Numbered from the stretch's first letter, positions 25,876 to 35,324 are shown. The stretch: DNA of 64,000 nt from Arthrobacter sp. zg-Y919 (GCF_030142045.1 NZ_CP126242.1:1798001-1862000), one strand, 5' to 3'. Made by a program: numbers and translations. Notes: generated from the sequence alone by a model not told the origin.

Positions 25876-25935
25876 TTCAGGGCCCCGTTTCCCCTCCTCC
25901 GCCCTCTGGACGGATCGGGGAAACGGAGCCCTGAA
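25876..25935 (-). terminator. Hairpin terminator downstream of acnA
   Basis: TTCAGGGCCCCGTTTCCCC (25876-25894) pairs with GGGGAAACGGAGCCCTGAA (25917-25935) with a single mismatch, and the loop contains a smaller hairpin. It begins 13 nt after the acnA stop on the minus strand. No long U tract follows. Confidence 0.65.
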
Positions 25936-25948
25936 CGTGGTGCGTTTA

Positions 25949-28774
25949 CTACTTTGCGGAGATCTGGCGCAGTACGTACTGCAGGATGCCGCCGTTGCGG
26001 TAGTAGTCGGCTTCGCCCGGCGTATCGATGCGGAGGACCGCATCGAACGTGATGGCTTCGCCGTTTTCGGGGGTGGCCGTGACCCGGACGGTCTTGGGCG
26101 TGGTCCCGTTGTTCAGTTCGGTGACGCCTTCAACGGAGAAGGTTTCCGTACCGGTGAGGCCCAGCGACTCGGCGTTGACGCCGGCCGGGTACTGCAGCGG
26201 AAGGACGCCCATGCCGATGAGGTTGGAGCGGTGGATACGCTCGTAGCTCTCGGCGATGACGGCCTTGACGCCCAGCAGTGCGGTGCCCTTGGCTGCCCAG
26301 TCACGCGAGGAACCGGATCCGTATTCCTTGCCGGCCAGGACAACCAGCGGAGTGCCGGCGGCCTGGTAGTTCATCGCGGCATCGTAAACGGCAGCCTGCG
26401 GTGCGTCGGCCTGGCTGAAGTCACGGGTGAAACCGCCTTCAACGCCGTCGAGCAGCTGGTTCTTGATGCGGATGTTGGCGAAGGTGCCGCGGATCATGAC
26501 TTCGTGGTTGCCACGGCGGGAGCCGTAGGAGTTGAAGTCCTTGCGGGCCACACCGTGCTCCAGCAGGTACTTGCCCGCAGGAGTGTCGGACTTGAAGGAG
26601 CCGGCCGGGGAGATGTGGTCGGTGGTGACCGAGTCGCCCAGCTTCAGCAGCACGCGTGCGCCGGAGATGTCCGAGACGGGTTCCGGCTCGGCCTTCATGC
26701 CCTCGAAGTACGGGGGCTTCCGGACGTACGTGGACTCCGCATCCCACTCGAAGGTCGCACCCTCGGGAGTGGGCAGGGACTGCCAGCGCTCGTCGCCTTC
26801 GAAGATGGTGTTGTAGCTGTCGCTGAACATCTTCTGGTCGATGGAGGCATCGATGATCTGCTGGACCTCGACCGGGTTCGGCCAGATGTCCTTGAGGTAG
26901 ATGTCGTGTCCGGCTTCGTCCTGGCCCAGCGGGTCATTCTCGAAGTCGAAGTCCATGGTGCCGGCCAGGGCGTAGGCGACTACCAGCGGCGGGGAGGCCA
27001 GGTAGTTCATCTTCACGTCCGGGTTGATGCGGCCTTCGAAGTTACGGTTGCCCGAGAGCACCGCGGTGACCGCGAGGTCTGCTTCGTTGATCGCTTCGGA
27101 GATTTCCTCTTCGAGGGGACCGGAGTTACCGATGCAGGTGGCGCAGCCGTAGCCGACTACGAAGAAGCCGAGCTTCTCGAGGTACGGAATCAGGCCGGAC
27201 TTCTCGTAGTAGTCCGTGACGACCTTCGAGCCCGGGGCGACGGAGGTCTTGACCCACGGCTTGGACGCCAGGCCCTTGTCCACCGCGTTGCGGGCCAGCA
27301 CTGCGGCGGCCATCATCACGGAGGGGTTGGACGTGTTGGTGCAGGAGGTGATCGAAGCGATCGTCACTGCGCCGTGGTCCAGGTCGAACGTGCGGCCGTC
27401 CGCCATGGTGACCGGCACGGAGTTCGTGGCGCGGTGGGCGGGAGCATCCGCCTCGGCAACCAGGTCGTGCTCGTGGTCTTCAACCGTGGTGGCGTTCGCG
27501 TTGAACGAGGGGGCGTCGGAGGCCGGGAAGGTCTCTTCCAGCGTCTCGTCGACGGTGCCGTTCTTGGCTTCAACGGTTTCGTGGACGTAGTTCTTCAGGT
27601 CATTGCGGAACTGCGTCTTGGCGTTGGTCAGTTCCACACGGTCCTGGGGACGCTTCGGGCCTGCGATGGAGGAAACCACCGTGGACAGGTCCAGTTCCAG
27701 GTACTCGGAGTACTTGATCTCCTTGGACGGATCGTGCCAGAGGCCCTGTTCCTTGGCGTAGGCCTCAACGAGATCCACGTTCTCTTCGGAGCGGCCCGTG
27801 AGGCGCAGGTATTCGAGCGTCACGTCGTCGATCGGGAAGATCGCCGCAGTGGAACCGAATTCCGGGCTCATGTTGCCGATGGTGGCGCGGTTGGCCAGCG
27901 GAACTGCGCCGACGCCTTCACCGTAGAACTCCACGAACTTGCCGACCACGCCGTGCTTGCGCAGCATTTCGGTGATCGTCAGGACGACGTCGGTTGCCGT
28001 GGCACCGGCGGGGATCTCGCCGGTCAGCTTGAAGCCGACGACGCGCGGGATCAGCATGGAGACGGGCTGGCCGAGCATTGCTGCTTCGGCCTCAATGCCG
28101 CCAACGCCCCAGCCGAGCACACCCAGGCCGTTGACCATGGTGGTGTGGGAGTCGGTGCCGACGCAGGTGTCGGGGTAGGCACGCAGGACGCCGTCAACTT
28201 CACGGGTCATGACGGTACGGGCCAGGTACTCGATGTTGACCTGGTGCACAATGCCCATTCCCGGGGGAACGACCTTGAAGTCGTCGAAGGCCGTCTGGCC
28301 CCACCGGAGGAACTGGTACCGCTCGCCGTTGCGCTGGTACTCAATCTCCATGTTGCGCTCGAGGGCGCCCGAGTTGCCGAAGGCATCGATCTGCACGGAG
28401 TGGTCAATGACCATTTCGGCAGGTGCCAGGGGGTTCACGCGCTTGGGGTCGCCGCCGAGATCGGCAACGGCCTCACGCATGGTGGCCAGGTCGACGATGC
28501 AGGGTACGCCGGTGAAGTCCTGCATGATCACCCGTGCCGGGGTGAACTGGATTTCGGTGCTGGGCTCTGCGTCCGCATCCCACTGCGCCAGGGCGCGTAC
28601 GTGGTCCGCGGTGATGTTCGCACCGTCTTCGGTGCGGAGCAGGTTCTCCAGCAGGACCTTGAGGCTGAACGGAAGGCTCTGGGCGCCTTCGACGGAATTC
28701 AGCCGGAAAATTTCATACTCGGAACCTTTGACGTCTAAGACGCCCTTGGATCCGAAGCTGTCCACATTAGTCAT
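25949..28774 (-). CDS. acnA: Aconitate hydratase A
   Basis: A 941-aa [4Fe-4S] enzyme of the citric-acid cycle, isomerising citrate and isocitrate. The first cluster cysteine is in [12 protein letters not shown]; the other two are in [15 protein letters not shown]-terminal SDHT-type [12 protein letters not shown] and the C-terminal swivel-domain [19 protein letters not shown] are intact. The middle portion includes an acidic insert (about residues 375-430) typical of actinobacterial AcnA. The ATG has AGGAGTCC upstream with good spacing. Cluster-lability and RNA-binding in iron-poor cells are known for the family but not tested here. Confidence 0.95.
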   Translation of the reverse strand: MTNVDSFGSKGVLDVKGSEYEIFRLNSVEGAQSLPFSLKVLLENLLRTEDGANITADHVRALAQWDADAEPSTEIQFTPARVIMQDFTGVPCIVDLATMREAVADLGGDPKRVNPLAPAEMVIDHSVQIDAFGNSGALERNMEIEYQRNGERYQFLRWGQTAFDDFKVVPPGMGIVHQVNIEYLARTVMTREVDGVLRAYPDTCVGTDSHTTMVNGLGVLGWGVGGIEAEAAMLGQPVSMLIPRVVGFKLTGEIPAGATATDVVLTITEMLRKHGVVGKFVEFYGEGVGAVPLANRATIGNMSPEFGSTAAIFPIDDVTLEYLRLTGRSEENVDLVEAYAKEQGLWHDPSKEIKYSEYLELDLSTVVSSIAGPKRPQDRVELTNAKTQFRNDLKNYVHETVEAKNGTVDETLEETFPASDAPSFNANATTVEDHEHDLVAEADAPAHRATNSVPVTMADGRTFDLDHGAVTIASITSCTNTSNPSVMMAAAVLARNAVDKGLASKPWVKTSVAPGSKVVTDYYEKSGLIPYLEKLGFFVVGYGCATCIGNSGPLEEEISEAINEADLAVTAVLSGNRNFEGRINPDVKMNYLASPPLVVAYALAGTMDFDFENDPLGQDEAGHDIYLKDIWPNPVEVQQIIDASIDQKMFSDSYNTIFEGDERWQSLPTPEGATFEWDAESTYVRKPPYFEGMKAEPEPVSDISGARVLLKLGDSVTTDHISPAGSFKSDTPAGKYLLEHGVARKDFNSYGSRRGNHEVMIRGTFANIRIKNQLLDGVEGGFTRDFSQADAPQAAVYDAAMNYQAAGTPLVVLAGKEYGSGSSRDWAAKGTALLGVKAVIAESYERIHRSNLIGMGVLPLQYPAGVNAESLGLTGTETFSVEGVTELNNGTTPKTVRVTATPENGEAITFDAVLRIDTPGEADYYRNGGILQYVLRQISAK

Positions 28775-29095
28775 AACAGGACTCCTCTCGCCACCTTGTT
28801 ATCTTTGTCCAGGTCACAACTGCCCGCCAGTTAGGTTTCCCTAAGAGTCGGACAAAAGGGGCGGCAAGGAAACCGGTGGTTCATTTCCCGCCGACACAGG
28901 CCCCCTGCCTGGGCAATGATTCCCCCGAAAGTGGAAAACTCCCCGGAAACTCCCCCGTAAAAGGCGCAGGACTGGACAACTGCCTCCCATCCTAGCCTTT
29001 ACAGGGGCGCCCGGAGGAGATATGGGCCACGACGCGTCGTGACGGGGATCCCGGGACGCCCTGCCGGGCGGCGCCGGGACCCCGACGGCGGCCGG
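28775..29095. other. 321-bp gene-free region upstream of acnA
   Basis: No credible gene. The right end holds the methyltransferase terminator hairpin (29043-29084). The left end is the acnA ribosome site and presumed promoter region, which contains TTAGGTTTCCCTAAG-like AT-rich sequence near 28831. A minus-strand 62-codon frame is not convincing. Confidence 0.6.
29043..29084 (-). terminator. Probable terminator of the RNA methyltransferase gene
   Basis: CGGGGATCCCGG (29043-29054) pairs with CCGGGACCCCG (29074-29084) with one bulged A, and the loop contains its own short stem. It begins 11 nt after the stop on the minus strand, without a T tract. Confidence 0.6.
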
Positions 29096-30385
29096 CTAGC
29101 GCTTCCGCAGGACGGCGAAGGACTCCATGTGGTGGGTGTGCGGATACAGGTCGAACACCCGCAGGGTGTCCATTTCCCACCCGGCGCTGCGGAAATAGCC
29201 CAGGTCACGGGAGAAGGACGCGGGATCGCAGGACACATAGCCGACCACCCGGGGCGCGGCAGCATCGATCTGCTCCACCACTGTCTTTCCGGCTCCGACC
29301 CGCGGCGGATCCAGGAGCACGACGTCGAGGTCCCCGGCATCGCGGAGCATCTTGTCCACCCGGCCCTGGCTGATCTGCACCTGGGGTGCGGCGAAGAGGT
29401 TCTTGCGGGCATCGCGGCTGGCGCCCGGGGAACCTTCCACCGAGAGCACACGGCCGGATTCACCGGCTGCCGCCGCCAGGGGTGCCGTGAACAGCCCGGC
29501 ACCGGCGTAGAGGTCCGCCACGGATTCCCCGGACTGCACGTCCAGGCCCTCGAGGACCGCGCCGGCCAGGGTCTGCGGGGCCGAACGGTGGATCTGCCAG
29601 AACCCGGCACCGGTCACCCGGTAGTCGTGGCCCAGGACCGTTTCCTGCACCCAGGTCCGTCCCTTCAACCGGGTGAGCTCATGGCTTTCCGGATCCCAGG
29701 CGGCCACGGACATGCCGTCGGGCAGGGACCCGGCGATCCGGGCCGGCACCCGCGGATGGGTTCCCGGCGCAGGGATCAGCAGGACCAGGGGCGGGCCGCC
29801 CACCGCCGGAGCAGCTATCTCCACACGGTCGATACCGGTGAAATCCGCCTCCCACAGCCGCAGGGCGTTGATCGAATCGGTGGCCAAGGGCATCGCCTCG
29901 ACCGGAATCAGCTCATCTGAGCGGTGGGCATGCATCGCCAGCCGACCGCTGGGTGCCACGGTGAAACTGACCCGCGTACGCCAGCCCAGGCCATCGGCGC
30001 TTTCGTCCGCGGCAGGTTCAACCTCGGGAACCAGGTCTGTGCCGCCTAGGCGCTGCAGCTGCTCCGCGAAGACCTCTGCCTTGAGGCGGCGCTGGACCGG
30101 CAGGTCGATGTGGCCGAACTCGGCCCCACCCACGGGCAGCTTGCCGCGGGCCGCGGCGCGCAGGGCGTCCGCGTCCTTCCAGAAATGCTCCCGGCGTCCC
30201 TCGGCGGCTTCGAGGACTTCCACAACGTCTCCCCGCCAGAACTTGGCGTCTTCGCCGGACTCGGTAAGCCGGACCCGGACCCGCTCCCCCGGGAGGCCGT
30301 GCCGGACAAACACGACGCGTCCTTCGTGCCGGGCTACAAAATGGCCGCCGTGGGCCGGGGCACCGATGGTGAGTTCAATCGTCAT
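29096..30385 (-). CDS. TrmA/RumA-family RNA (uracil-5-)-methyltransferase with TRAM domain
   Basis: 429 aa. The N-terminal TRAM RNA-binding domain (about 1-60, ELTIGAPAHGGHFVARHEGR) is followed by a class I SAM methyltransferase domain: motif I is DLYAGAGLFTAPLAAAAG, DPPRVGAG is motif IV, and the catalytic Cys is in YVSCDPASFSRDL. An Arg/Asp-rich middle (VRLTESGEDAKFWRGD) fits RumA/TrmA enzymes that methylate a uridine in rRNA or tRNA. The C-terminus ends HTHHMESFAVLRKR, as is common in the family. The precise target nucleotide cannot be assigned. Confidence 0.9.
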   Translation of the reverse strand: MTIELTIGAPAHGGHFVARHEGRVVFVRHGLPGERVRVRLTESGEDAKFWRGDVVEVLEAAEGRREHFWKDADALRAAARGKLPVGGAEFGHIDLPVQRRLKAEVFAEQLQRLGGTDLVPEVEPAADESADGLGWRTRVSFTVAPSGRLAMHAHRSDELIPVEAMPLATDSINALRLWEADFTGIDRVEIAAPAVGGPPLVLLIPAPGTHPRVPARIAGSLPDGMSVAAWDPESHELTRLKGRTWVQETVLGHDYRVTGAGFWQIHRSAPQTLAGAVLEGLDVQSGESVADLYAGAGLFTAPLAAAAGESGRVLSVEGSPGASRDARKNLFAAPQVQISQGRVDKMLRDAGDLDVVLLDPPRVGAGKTVVEQIDAAAPRVVGYVSCDPASFSRDLGYFRSAGWEMDTLRVFDLYPHTHHMESFAVLRKR

Positions 30386-30584
30386 GGGGGTGCAGTACTT
30401 CCTTCAAAGGGACCTAAAAGTCCATCTCACCACGAGAGCGGAGCCCGGTGCTATTTGGGCCGCCGTCAGGACTAAGCTGGCGTTGATTGTTTTTTAGGTA
30501 CGGGCAGGCAGAACCGGCCCGGTACGGCCGGTCCCCCGGCACGGCAATCAACTACAGGACCAAACCGAAACCGAGGTAGGGCAG

Positions 30585-31259
30585 TTGGCCCATTACGTGA
30601 TCATGGGGTGCGGGCGCGTCGGCGTCAGCCTCGCGCATACCCTGGATAATGCCGGCCATTCGGTCGCCATCATCGACCAGGACGAGCGGGCTTTCCGCCG
30701 GCTCCGGCAGACGTTCACCGGACGAAAGGTGACCGGCGTCGGCTTTGACCGCGAGACGCTGAAGGCGGCGGGCATCGAAGAGGCGTACGCCTTCGCCGCT
30801 GTGTCCAGCGGTGACAACTCCAACATCCTGGCCACCCGGGTGGCCCGCGAAACCTTCCACGTCGGCCACGTCGTCGCACGCATCTACGATCCGGGACGCG
30901 CGGAAATCTACCAGCGCCTCGGTATTCCCACGGTCGCCGCCGTGCGGTGGAGCGCCGACCAGGTGCTGCGCAGGATCCTGCCCGAGCAGAGCATCAACGG
31001 TGACTTCCGCGAATCCTCCGGCCGGCTGATCCTCGGTGAGCTGTCCCTGCATGAAGGCTGGCTGGGCCGCTCGCTGGGAAGCATCGAGACCGCAGCGGGT
31101 GTCCGGATTGCCTACATCACCCGGTTCGGGGAAGGAATCCTCCCGCGCCCGGACAGCAGCTATCAGGAAGGTGATGTCCTGCACGCCATGATGTCCGTGG
31201 ACCGCACAGCCGAAATCAGCAAGATCCTGTCCAAGGAACCAGCCAAGGAGTCCCTGTGA
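30585..31259 (+). CDS. ceoB: TrkA family potassium uptake regulatory protein (CeoB-like)
   Basis: A 224-aa K+-transport regulator. The N-terminal RCK Rossmann domain has MGCGRVGVSLAHTLDNAGH (GxGxxG) and the NAD(H)/nucleotide-binding acidic residue near ID; a C-terminal RCK_C domain follows (ELSLHEGWLGRSLGSIETAAGV). It probably gates a TrkH/Ktr-type potassium channel. The TTG start follows GAGGTAGG. It overlaps the paralogue ceoC by 4 bp (GTGA), so the two are coupled. The potassium-permease usually beside this pair is not in the adjacent DNA. Confidence 0.9.
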   Translation: MAHYVIMGCGRVGVSLAHTLDNAGHSVAIIDQDERAFRRLRQTFTGRKVTGVGFDRETLKAAGIEEAYAFAAVSSGDNSNILATRVARETFHVGHVVARIYDPGRAEIYQRLGIPTVAAVRWSADQVLRRILPEQSINGDFRESSGRLILGELSLHEGWLGRSLGSIETAAGVRIAYITRFGEGILPRPDSSYQEGDVLHAMMSVDRTAEISKILSKEPAKESL

Positions 31260-32044
31260 AAGTTGTGATTGCCGGCGCCGGCAGCGTGGGATCGTCCATT
31301 GCCAAGGAGCTGTTGGGCCACGGCCACGATGTGCTGCTGATTGATGAGAAACCCGAATGTGTGGGCCGCAGCGGCCTGCGCGGAGCGCGGTGGCTCATCG
31401 GCGACGCGTGCGAGCTGACCACGTTGAAGGACGCGCTCCTGGAGGAGGCCGACGTCGTGGTTTCAGCCACCGGCGATGACAAGGTCAACCTTGTGGTCTC
31501 GCTGCTGGCGAAAAGCGAATTCGGCGTGGCGCGGACGGTGGGCCGCGTCAACAATCCCAAGAACGACTGGATGTTCAACGATTCCTGGGGTGTGGACGTA
31601 GCCGTGAACACGCCGCGCCTGATGACGGCACTGGTGGAGGAAGCCGTGGAAATCGGCGACCTGGTCCGGCTGCTGACCCTTCAGACGGGTGTGTCTTCGA
31701 TGGTGGAGTTCACTGTTCCTACGGACTCGCACCTGACGGGCCGGACCCTGGGTTCCATCGACTGGCCCCTGGATGCCACGGTGGTTGCGATCCTGCGGGA
31801 CGACGCCCCGATCACGCCCAGCAACGACGACGTCGTGGAGCCGGGAGACGAGCTGTTCTTCATCACCACCATCGCCGCCGAAGACGAGCTGCGGGCGGTC
31901 CTGTCCCCCGCGGCCGCCGAGGCGACCGCGAACGCGCGTCAGGACTCCGGCGGGGCCGTGGAAGCCGAACCTGTGGAACCGGCGGCCGGCACAATGGCCG
32001 AAGGCTTGGAAACCACCCATGCCAGCCAGAGTCCGAGCGCGTAG
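31256..32044 (+). CDS. ceoC: TrkA family potassium uptake regulatory protein (CeoC-like)
   Basis: A 262-aa paralogue of the upstream gene. MKVVIAGAGSVGSSIAKELL carries the GxGxxG loop; LLIDEKPECVG follows with the acidic ribose-binding residue. The RCK_C domain begins near 145 (VEFTVPTDSHLTGRTLGSI). The last ~35 residues are a disordered Ala/Glu/Pro tail (GAVEAEPVEPAAGTMAEG) that overlaps the convergent DUF3159 gene by 106 bp. The stop at 32042-32044 is clean. Start GTG is the A-less overlap codon with the ceoB stop (GTGA). Confidence 0.9.
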   Translation: MKVVIAGAGSVGSSIAKELLGHGHDVLLIDEKPECVGRSGLRGARWLIGDACELTTLKDALLEEADVVVSATGDDKVNLVVSLLAKSEFGVARTVGRVNNPKNDWMFNDSWGVDVAVNTPRLMTALVEEAVEIGDLVRLLTLQTGVSSMVEFTVPTDSHLTGRTLGSIDWPLDATVVAILRDDAPITPSNDDVVEPGDELFFITTIAAEDELRAVLSPAAAEATANARQDSGGAVEAEPVEPAAGTMAEGLETTHASQSPSA

Positions 32045-32670
32045 AGCGGAACACCCATGGCCAGGCGCATGGTGCCCAGCGCTGCGACATTGCCCGCCAG
32101 GTAGAGCGGAAGCTGGACGGCCAGGCGCAGGGCAAAGACCGCCACAATGATCCAGCTGGCCCACGTGTAGGCGCGCAGCCGCACGGGCACGGTACGCCAT
32201 TCCAGGTTTTCGCCGCGGATGAAACCGAACAGCAGGCCGGCGACGGGCCATTTCACCGCGATGGAGACCAGGAACGCCAGGATGTACGCGCCGTTCACGT
32301 AGAACCCGGGAACGAAGAACGTGGCCCCGTCGCCACTGCGCAGCGCCACGAAGGCGCAGATGGCGACCCCGGCCACTCCCGTCAGGGACTGCATCAGGGG
32401 ACGCCGCTGAACGAGGTTGGCCACCGAGAAGACGGCAGCGGCTGCCACGGCTGCTCCGAGCGCGAGGTTCAGCTCCGCCCCGACGGTGTAAAGCAGGGTG
32501 AACAGCAGCCCGGGAACGATCGCCTCGGCCAGTCCACGGACCCCGCCCACGGACTTGAGCACGTCGATCTGTCCGTCGTCACGGCGTTCGACGCCGGATC
32601 TGGCGGCGTACTGCCCGGCCAGCTGGTTCAGGTCCGGCTGGCCGTCGTCCGGCTGCTGGGGTGTGCTCAT
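31939..32670 (-). CDS. DUF3159 domain-containing membrane protein
   Basis: A 243-aa integral membrane protein of the actinobacterial DUF3159 family. After a polar N-terminus (about 1-40) there are several helices, including AIVPGLLFTLLYTVGAELNL, LGAAVAAAAVFSVANLV and GVAGVAICAFVALRS. The family's function is unknown. The 3' end overlaps ceoC on the opposite strand by 106 bp. It starts inside the stop of the OB-fold gene (ATGA), so it is coupled to it. The gene belongs to the conserved dut-to-ceo block. Confidence 0.88.
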   Translation of the reverse strand: MSTPQQPDDGQPDLNQLAGQYAARSGVERRDDGQIDVLKSVGGVRGLAEAIVPGLLFTLLYTVGAELNLALGAAVAAAAVFSVANLVQRRPLMQSLTGVAGVAICAFVALRSGDGATFFVPGFYVNGAYILAFLVSIAVKWPVAGLLFGFIRGENLEWRTVPVRLRAYTWASWIIVAVFALRLAVQLPLYLAGNVAALGTMRLAMGVPLYALGLWLAWVVSKPSAIVPAAGSTGSASTAPPES

Positions 32671-33008
32671 GCGTCGGCCTCCGGGCGTCCAATGATTTCG
32701 TATCGCGGGTTAAAGATCGTGGGCCGGCCGTCGACGTCCGAGACCATGCCTTCGAAGGCCAGATAGGTGCCGGCTTCGATTCCCGGCACCCGCCGCTGTC
32801 CTACCCAGACCAGCCGCACCTTGGGCCGCGGGGCCAGCGGGTTTTCGCGGTACGCGGCCATCGAGTCCTCCACGACGGCGGTGAACCGGGGCGGGTCGTT
32901 GGCCGGCACCACGGTGATGGCCGAAACATAGCCGCGGCAGTAGGCCCGGCCGCGTCCGGGCAGGGTCTTGATGCTGGCGCTGTGGGTGGAAGCGGATGGT
33001 GCTGGCAC
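32667..33008 (-). CDS. OB-fold nucleic-acid-binding domain protein
   Basis: A 113-aa small protein that I place in the OB-fold family. The beta-rich run YCRGYVSAITVVPANDPPRF, KVRLVWVGQRRVPGIEAG and FEGMVSDVDGRPTIFNPRY follows the five-strand pattern. The N-terminus is a short Ser/Ala-rich extension. GTG at 33008 is the start, 3 nt after the DUF3710 stop. Its position next to DUF3710 and dut is conserved in actinobacteria. It may bind DNA or RNA, but I see no direct evidence for its ligand. Confidence 0.82.
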   Translation of the reverse strand: MPAPSASTHSASIKTLPGRGRAYCRGYVSAITVVPANDPPRFTAVVEDSMAAYRENPLAPRPKVRLVWVGQRRVPGIEAGTYLAFEGMVSDVDGRPTIFNPRYEIIGRPEADA

Positions 33009-33011
33009 AAC

Positions 33012-33752
33012 CTAGCCGATCGTCGTGATTTCAGGGCCGCGCTCCGGCGCGGCCGGCTTTGCGGTGTCCTTGGCACGCGGGAGCGGGGACGCGTCGCGGG
33101 GCAGCCGCAGCTGCAGCAGGTCACGCGGCGGCAGGGGCTGCTCGCCCCGGACCACAACCACATTGCGGAAGACTTCCTCCAGCGGACCGGCGGCATCCGG
33201 GTTCATCGCTGCCGGACCGCCGAACACGCCGCGCAGGAACCAGCGGGGACCGTCGACACCAACGAAGCGGGCCACACGGTATCCCTTGGACCCGTCCTGG
33301 GCCTGGGCCGGAACCTTGGCCAGCAGCTCGGTGCCGAAAGTGCCGGTGAGTTCGTCCACGGTGCCGCCCTGGGAGCCGACCGATGTGCCGATCTGCTCAC
33401 GGATGTCGTCCCAGAGGGTCTCCGAACGCGGGGCGGCGAAAGCCTGCAGCTGGAGGCTGGACCCTTCCAGGTCCAGGGTCACGGCAACCACGCGTTGGGT
33501 CTTCTCCTCGACTTCCAGCCGCAGCTGCAGGCCCTGGGAGGCTGCAATCCGGAGTGCGCCCAGATCAACGTAGCCCTCCTCGGAGGGACGCTCACTCAGA
33601 TCGTAGGGACCGCCTGCGGCCGGAGCCTGCACGGCGCCACCGGCGTCACTGGCGGAGCCGGTCTCTGCCGTGGATGTCTCACCGGCGGTTTCCGCAGCTG
33701 TTTCCACAGCTGCGTCCTCTGCCTTGGATTTCTTACGGCGCCCAAATGCCAT
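33012..33752 (-). CDS. DUF3710 domain-containing protein
   Basis: 246 aa. The basic N-terminus (MAFGRRKKSKAEDAA) and a following low-complexity Ala/Glu/Thr-rich linker (about 10-45) are followed by the DUF3710 domain (GPYDLSERPSEEGYVDLG at about 49-66, then a VDGPRWFLRGVFGG block near 168-181). No membrane segments or enzymatic motifs are evident, so function is unknown. It is 89 bp downstream of dut and 3 bp from the OB-fold gene on the same strand, consistent with an operon dut-DUF3710-OB-DUF3159. Confidence 0.9.
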   Translation of the reverse strand: MAFGRRKKSKAEDAAVETAAETAGETSTAETGSASDAGGAVQAPAAGGPYDLSERPSEEGYVDLGALRIAASQGLQLRLEVEEKTQRVVAVTLDLEGSSLQLQAFAAPRSETLWDDIREQIGTSVGSQGGTVDELTGTFGTELLAKVPAQAQDGSKGYRVARFVGVDGPRWFLRGVFGGPAAMNPDAAGPLEEVFRNVVVVRGEQPLPPRDLLQLRLPRDASPLPRAKDTAKPAAPERGPEITTIG

Positions 33753-33841
33753 AACCAGGTTCCTTCTCTCTCATCTGCAAGTTCTTAGTATGGCCGCCGG
33801 CTGCTGCCGGCCGTCCGGATACCCGGACGGCGTAAAGCGGG

Positions 33842-34312
33842 TCAGGCCGGAACGGCGGTGAATCCACCGGTGGATCCGAACCCGCCGGCGCCGCGGACGG
33901 AATCCGGCAGCTCGTCCACGGGAACAAATTCAGCGGTTTCCACCCGCTGGATCACCAGCTGGGCAATCCGGTCGCCGCGCTGCAGGGTCACCGGCTGCGT
34001 GAGGTCGGTGTTGATCAGGGTGACGGAAATTTCCCCGCGGTAGCCCGCGTCCACGGTGCCGGGCGCATTCACGATGCTCACCCCGTGCTTGGTGGCCAGT
34101 CCGGACCGGGGATGTACGAACGCTGCGTAGCCGAAAGGCAGAGCAAGCGAAACACCGGTGGGAATCAGTTGGCGTTCCCCCGGAGCAAGGGTGAAATCGA
34201 TCCGGGAGCGGAGGTCCGCTCCGGCATCGCCGGGGTGCGCGTACGACGGCGGTTCCAGGCCGTCGTCGAGCATTTTGAGCTGTACCTTCAGGGTTGTCCC
34301 TGCACCTTGCAC
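33842..34312 (-). CDS. dut: dUTP diphosphatase
   Basis: A 156-aa trimeric dUTPase that hydrolyses dUTP to dUMP, keeping uracil out of DNA and supplying dTMP synthesis. Motif 1 is [11 protein letters not shown], motif 2 [11 protein letters not shown], motif 3 [17 protein letters not shown], motif 4 [11 protein letters not shown] and motif 5 [11 protein letters not shown], all intact and in order. The start is GTG at 34312 with GGAG 8 nt upstream. The gene heads a minus-strand operon with DUF3710, the OB-fold protein and DUF3159. The family catalytic Asp is in motif 3. Confidence 0.96.
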   Translation of the reverse strand: MQGAGTTLKVQLKMLDDGLEPPSYAHPGDAGADLRSRIDFTLAPGERQLIPTGVSLALPFGYAAFVHPRSGLATKHGVSIVNAPGTVDAGYRGEISVTLINTDLTQPVTLQRGDRIAQLVIQRVETAEFVPVDELPDSVRGAGGFGSTGGFTAVPA

Positions 34313-34383
34313 CAGTTTCTCCGGTTTCCATTTGATTCATAGATGGCCAACTGCTGCAGCCGGGGCGGCTGCTCGCGCTGTCT

Positions 34384-34422
34384 GGCATTCGGGGGTGCCA
34401 TTCGGGGGTGGCATTCGGGCGG
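34384..34422. repeat. Three-unit 13-bp tandem repeat
   Basis: GGCATTCGGGGGT (34384-34396), GCCATTCGGGGGT (34397-34409) and GGCATTCGGGCGG (34410-34422) lie in the intergenic region between dut and DUF3093. It is followed by a GC-rich palindromic run (GGCGGAGCCGCCGGGGCCGG). Confidence 0.75.
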
Positions 34423-34552
34423 GCGGAGCCGCCGGGGCCGGCCCCCGGCCAACCCACCACACTTTAGCGCGTTTTCCTGTACGGGAGCCGGGCTGCGTGG
34501 TACCGGCACGGCGCGGGATGAAAGAAGCTGCCAAAGGTGAAAAGCTGGAGGT

Positions 34553-35023
34553 ATGTCATCCCCTTCTGCAAAGAGCTCCGCCGACACCGTGGTGTACAGC
34601 GAACGCCTCACGCCTTCCTTCGGAATCTGGTTCATTGCGGCCGCACTTGCCGCCGCCTGCATTCTGGTCTTTATACCCATCAGTGTCGGAGCCGGCATCA
34701 CCGCGGCCGTCGTCGCCGCGCTCATCCTGGCCGTGCTGCTGGTGATCTCCACTCCCCTGATCCGGGTCACCCCTGACACCCTGCAGGTGGGCCGGGCGCA
34801 GATCGAGCGCCGCTTCATCGGCAAGGTCGAAGCCTTCCGCGGCGAAGACGCCACCATGCAGCGCGGTCCCGGACTCAACGCCACCGCCTACATGTGCATC
34901 CGGGGCTGGATTTCGCCGGTCGTCCGCATCGAAATCACCGACCCGGCGGACCGCACGCCGTACTGGCTCACGTCCACCCGCCGGCCCGAGAAGCTGGTCG
35001 AAGCACTCACTTCCGGCCGCTGA
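34553..35023 (+). CDS. DUF3093 domain-containing membrane protein
   Basis: 156 aa with two N-terminal membrane helices (FGIWFIAAALAAACILVFIP and ITAAVVAALILAVLLVIS) and a C-terminal soluble domain ending with PADRTPYWLTSTRRPEKL. This arrangement, with a DTLQVGRAQIERRFI strand after the helices, is DUF3093, an actinobacterial protein often next to dut. The function is unknown. AGGTATG-type sequence overlaps the start, and the ribosome site is GGAGG 3-4 nt upstream. It diverges from dut and converges on DUF4193, whose stop is 1 bp away. Confidence 0.88.
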   Translation: MSSPSAKSSADTVVYSERLTPSFGIWFIAAALAAACILVFIPISVGAGITAAVVAALILAVLLVISTPLIRVTPDTLQVGRAQIERRFIGKVEAFRGEDATMQRGPGLNATAYMCIRGWISPVVRIEITDPADRTPYWLTSTRRPEKLVEALTSGR

Positions 35024-35024
35024 C

Positions 35025-35324
35025 CTACCCCCTGCAGTCCACGCAGTAAAGCATTCCGTCTTTTTCCAGGGCTATCTGTGAACGGTGCCGGACCAGGAAA
35101 CAGGAGGCACACGTGAATTCGTCCGCCTGTGCAGGGAGGATGCGCACCAGCACCTCCTCGGTGGAGAGGTCCGCGCCAGGCAGCTCGTACCCGTCGGCGG
35201 CCTCCGCCTCGTCCTCGTCCACCACCGCGGACTGCGGGTCGTGACGCCGGGTCCGGAGCGCCGCTACCGGCTCCTCGCCGGCCTCTTCCTCGGTCTTGCG
35301 GGGGGCGTCATAATCCGTCGCCAT
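35025..35324 (-). CDS. DUF4193 domain-containing protein (zinc-ribbon-like)
   Basis: A 99-aa acidic protein. The N-terminal half is charged and probably unstructured; the C-terminal half has CASCFLVRHRSQIALEKDGM followed by YCVDC, giving two CxxC pairs (CASC and CVDC) that probably bind zinc. DUF4193 proteins are widespread in actinobacteria and are found near sigA and dut. Their function is not established. It ends 1 bp from the DUF3093 stop and diverges from sepH across a 314-bp region. The ATG is preceded by a GACAAGA-type weak site. Confidence 0.88.
   Translation of the reverse strand: MATDYDAPRKTEEEAGEEPVAALRTRRHDPQSAVVDEDEAEAADGYELPGADLSTEEVLVRILPAQADEFTCASCFLVRHRSQIALEKDGMLYCVDCRG

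Noticed and set aside
25937..28738. 933-codon plus-strand frame opposite acnA
   Set aside because: An antisense shadow of the high-GC acnA gene; composition is repetitive (Gly/Val/His-rich) and no ribosome site precedes it.
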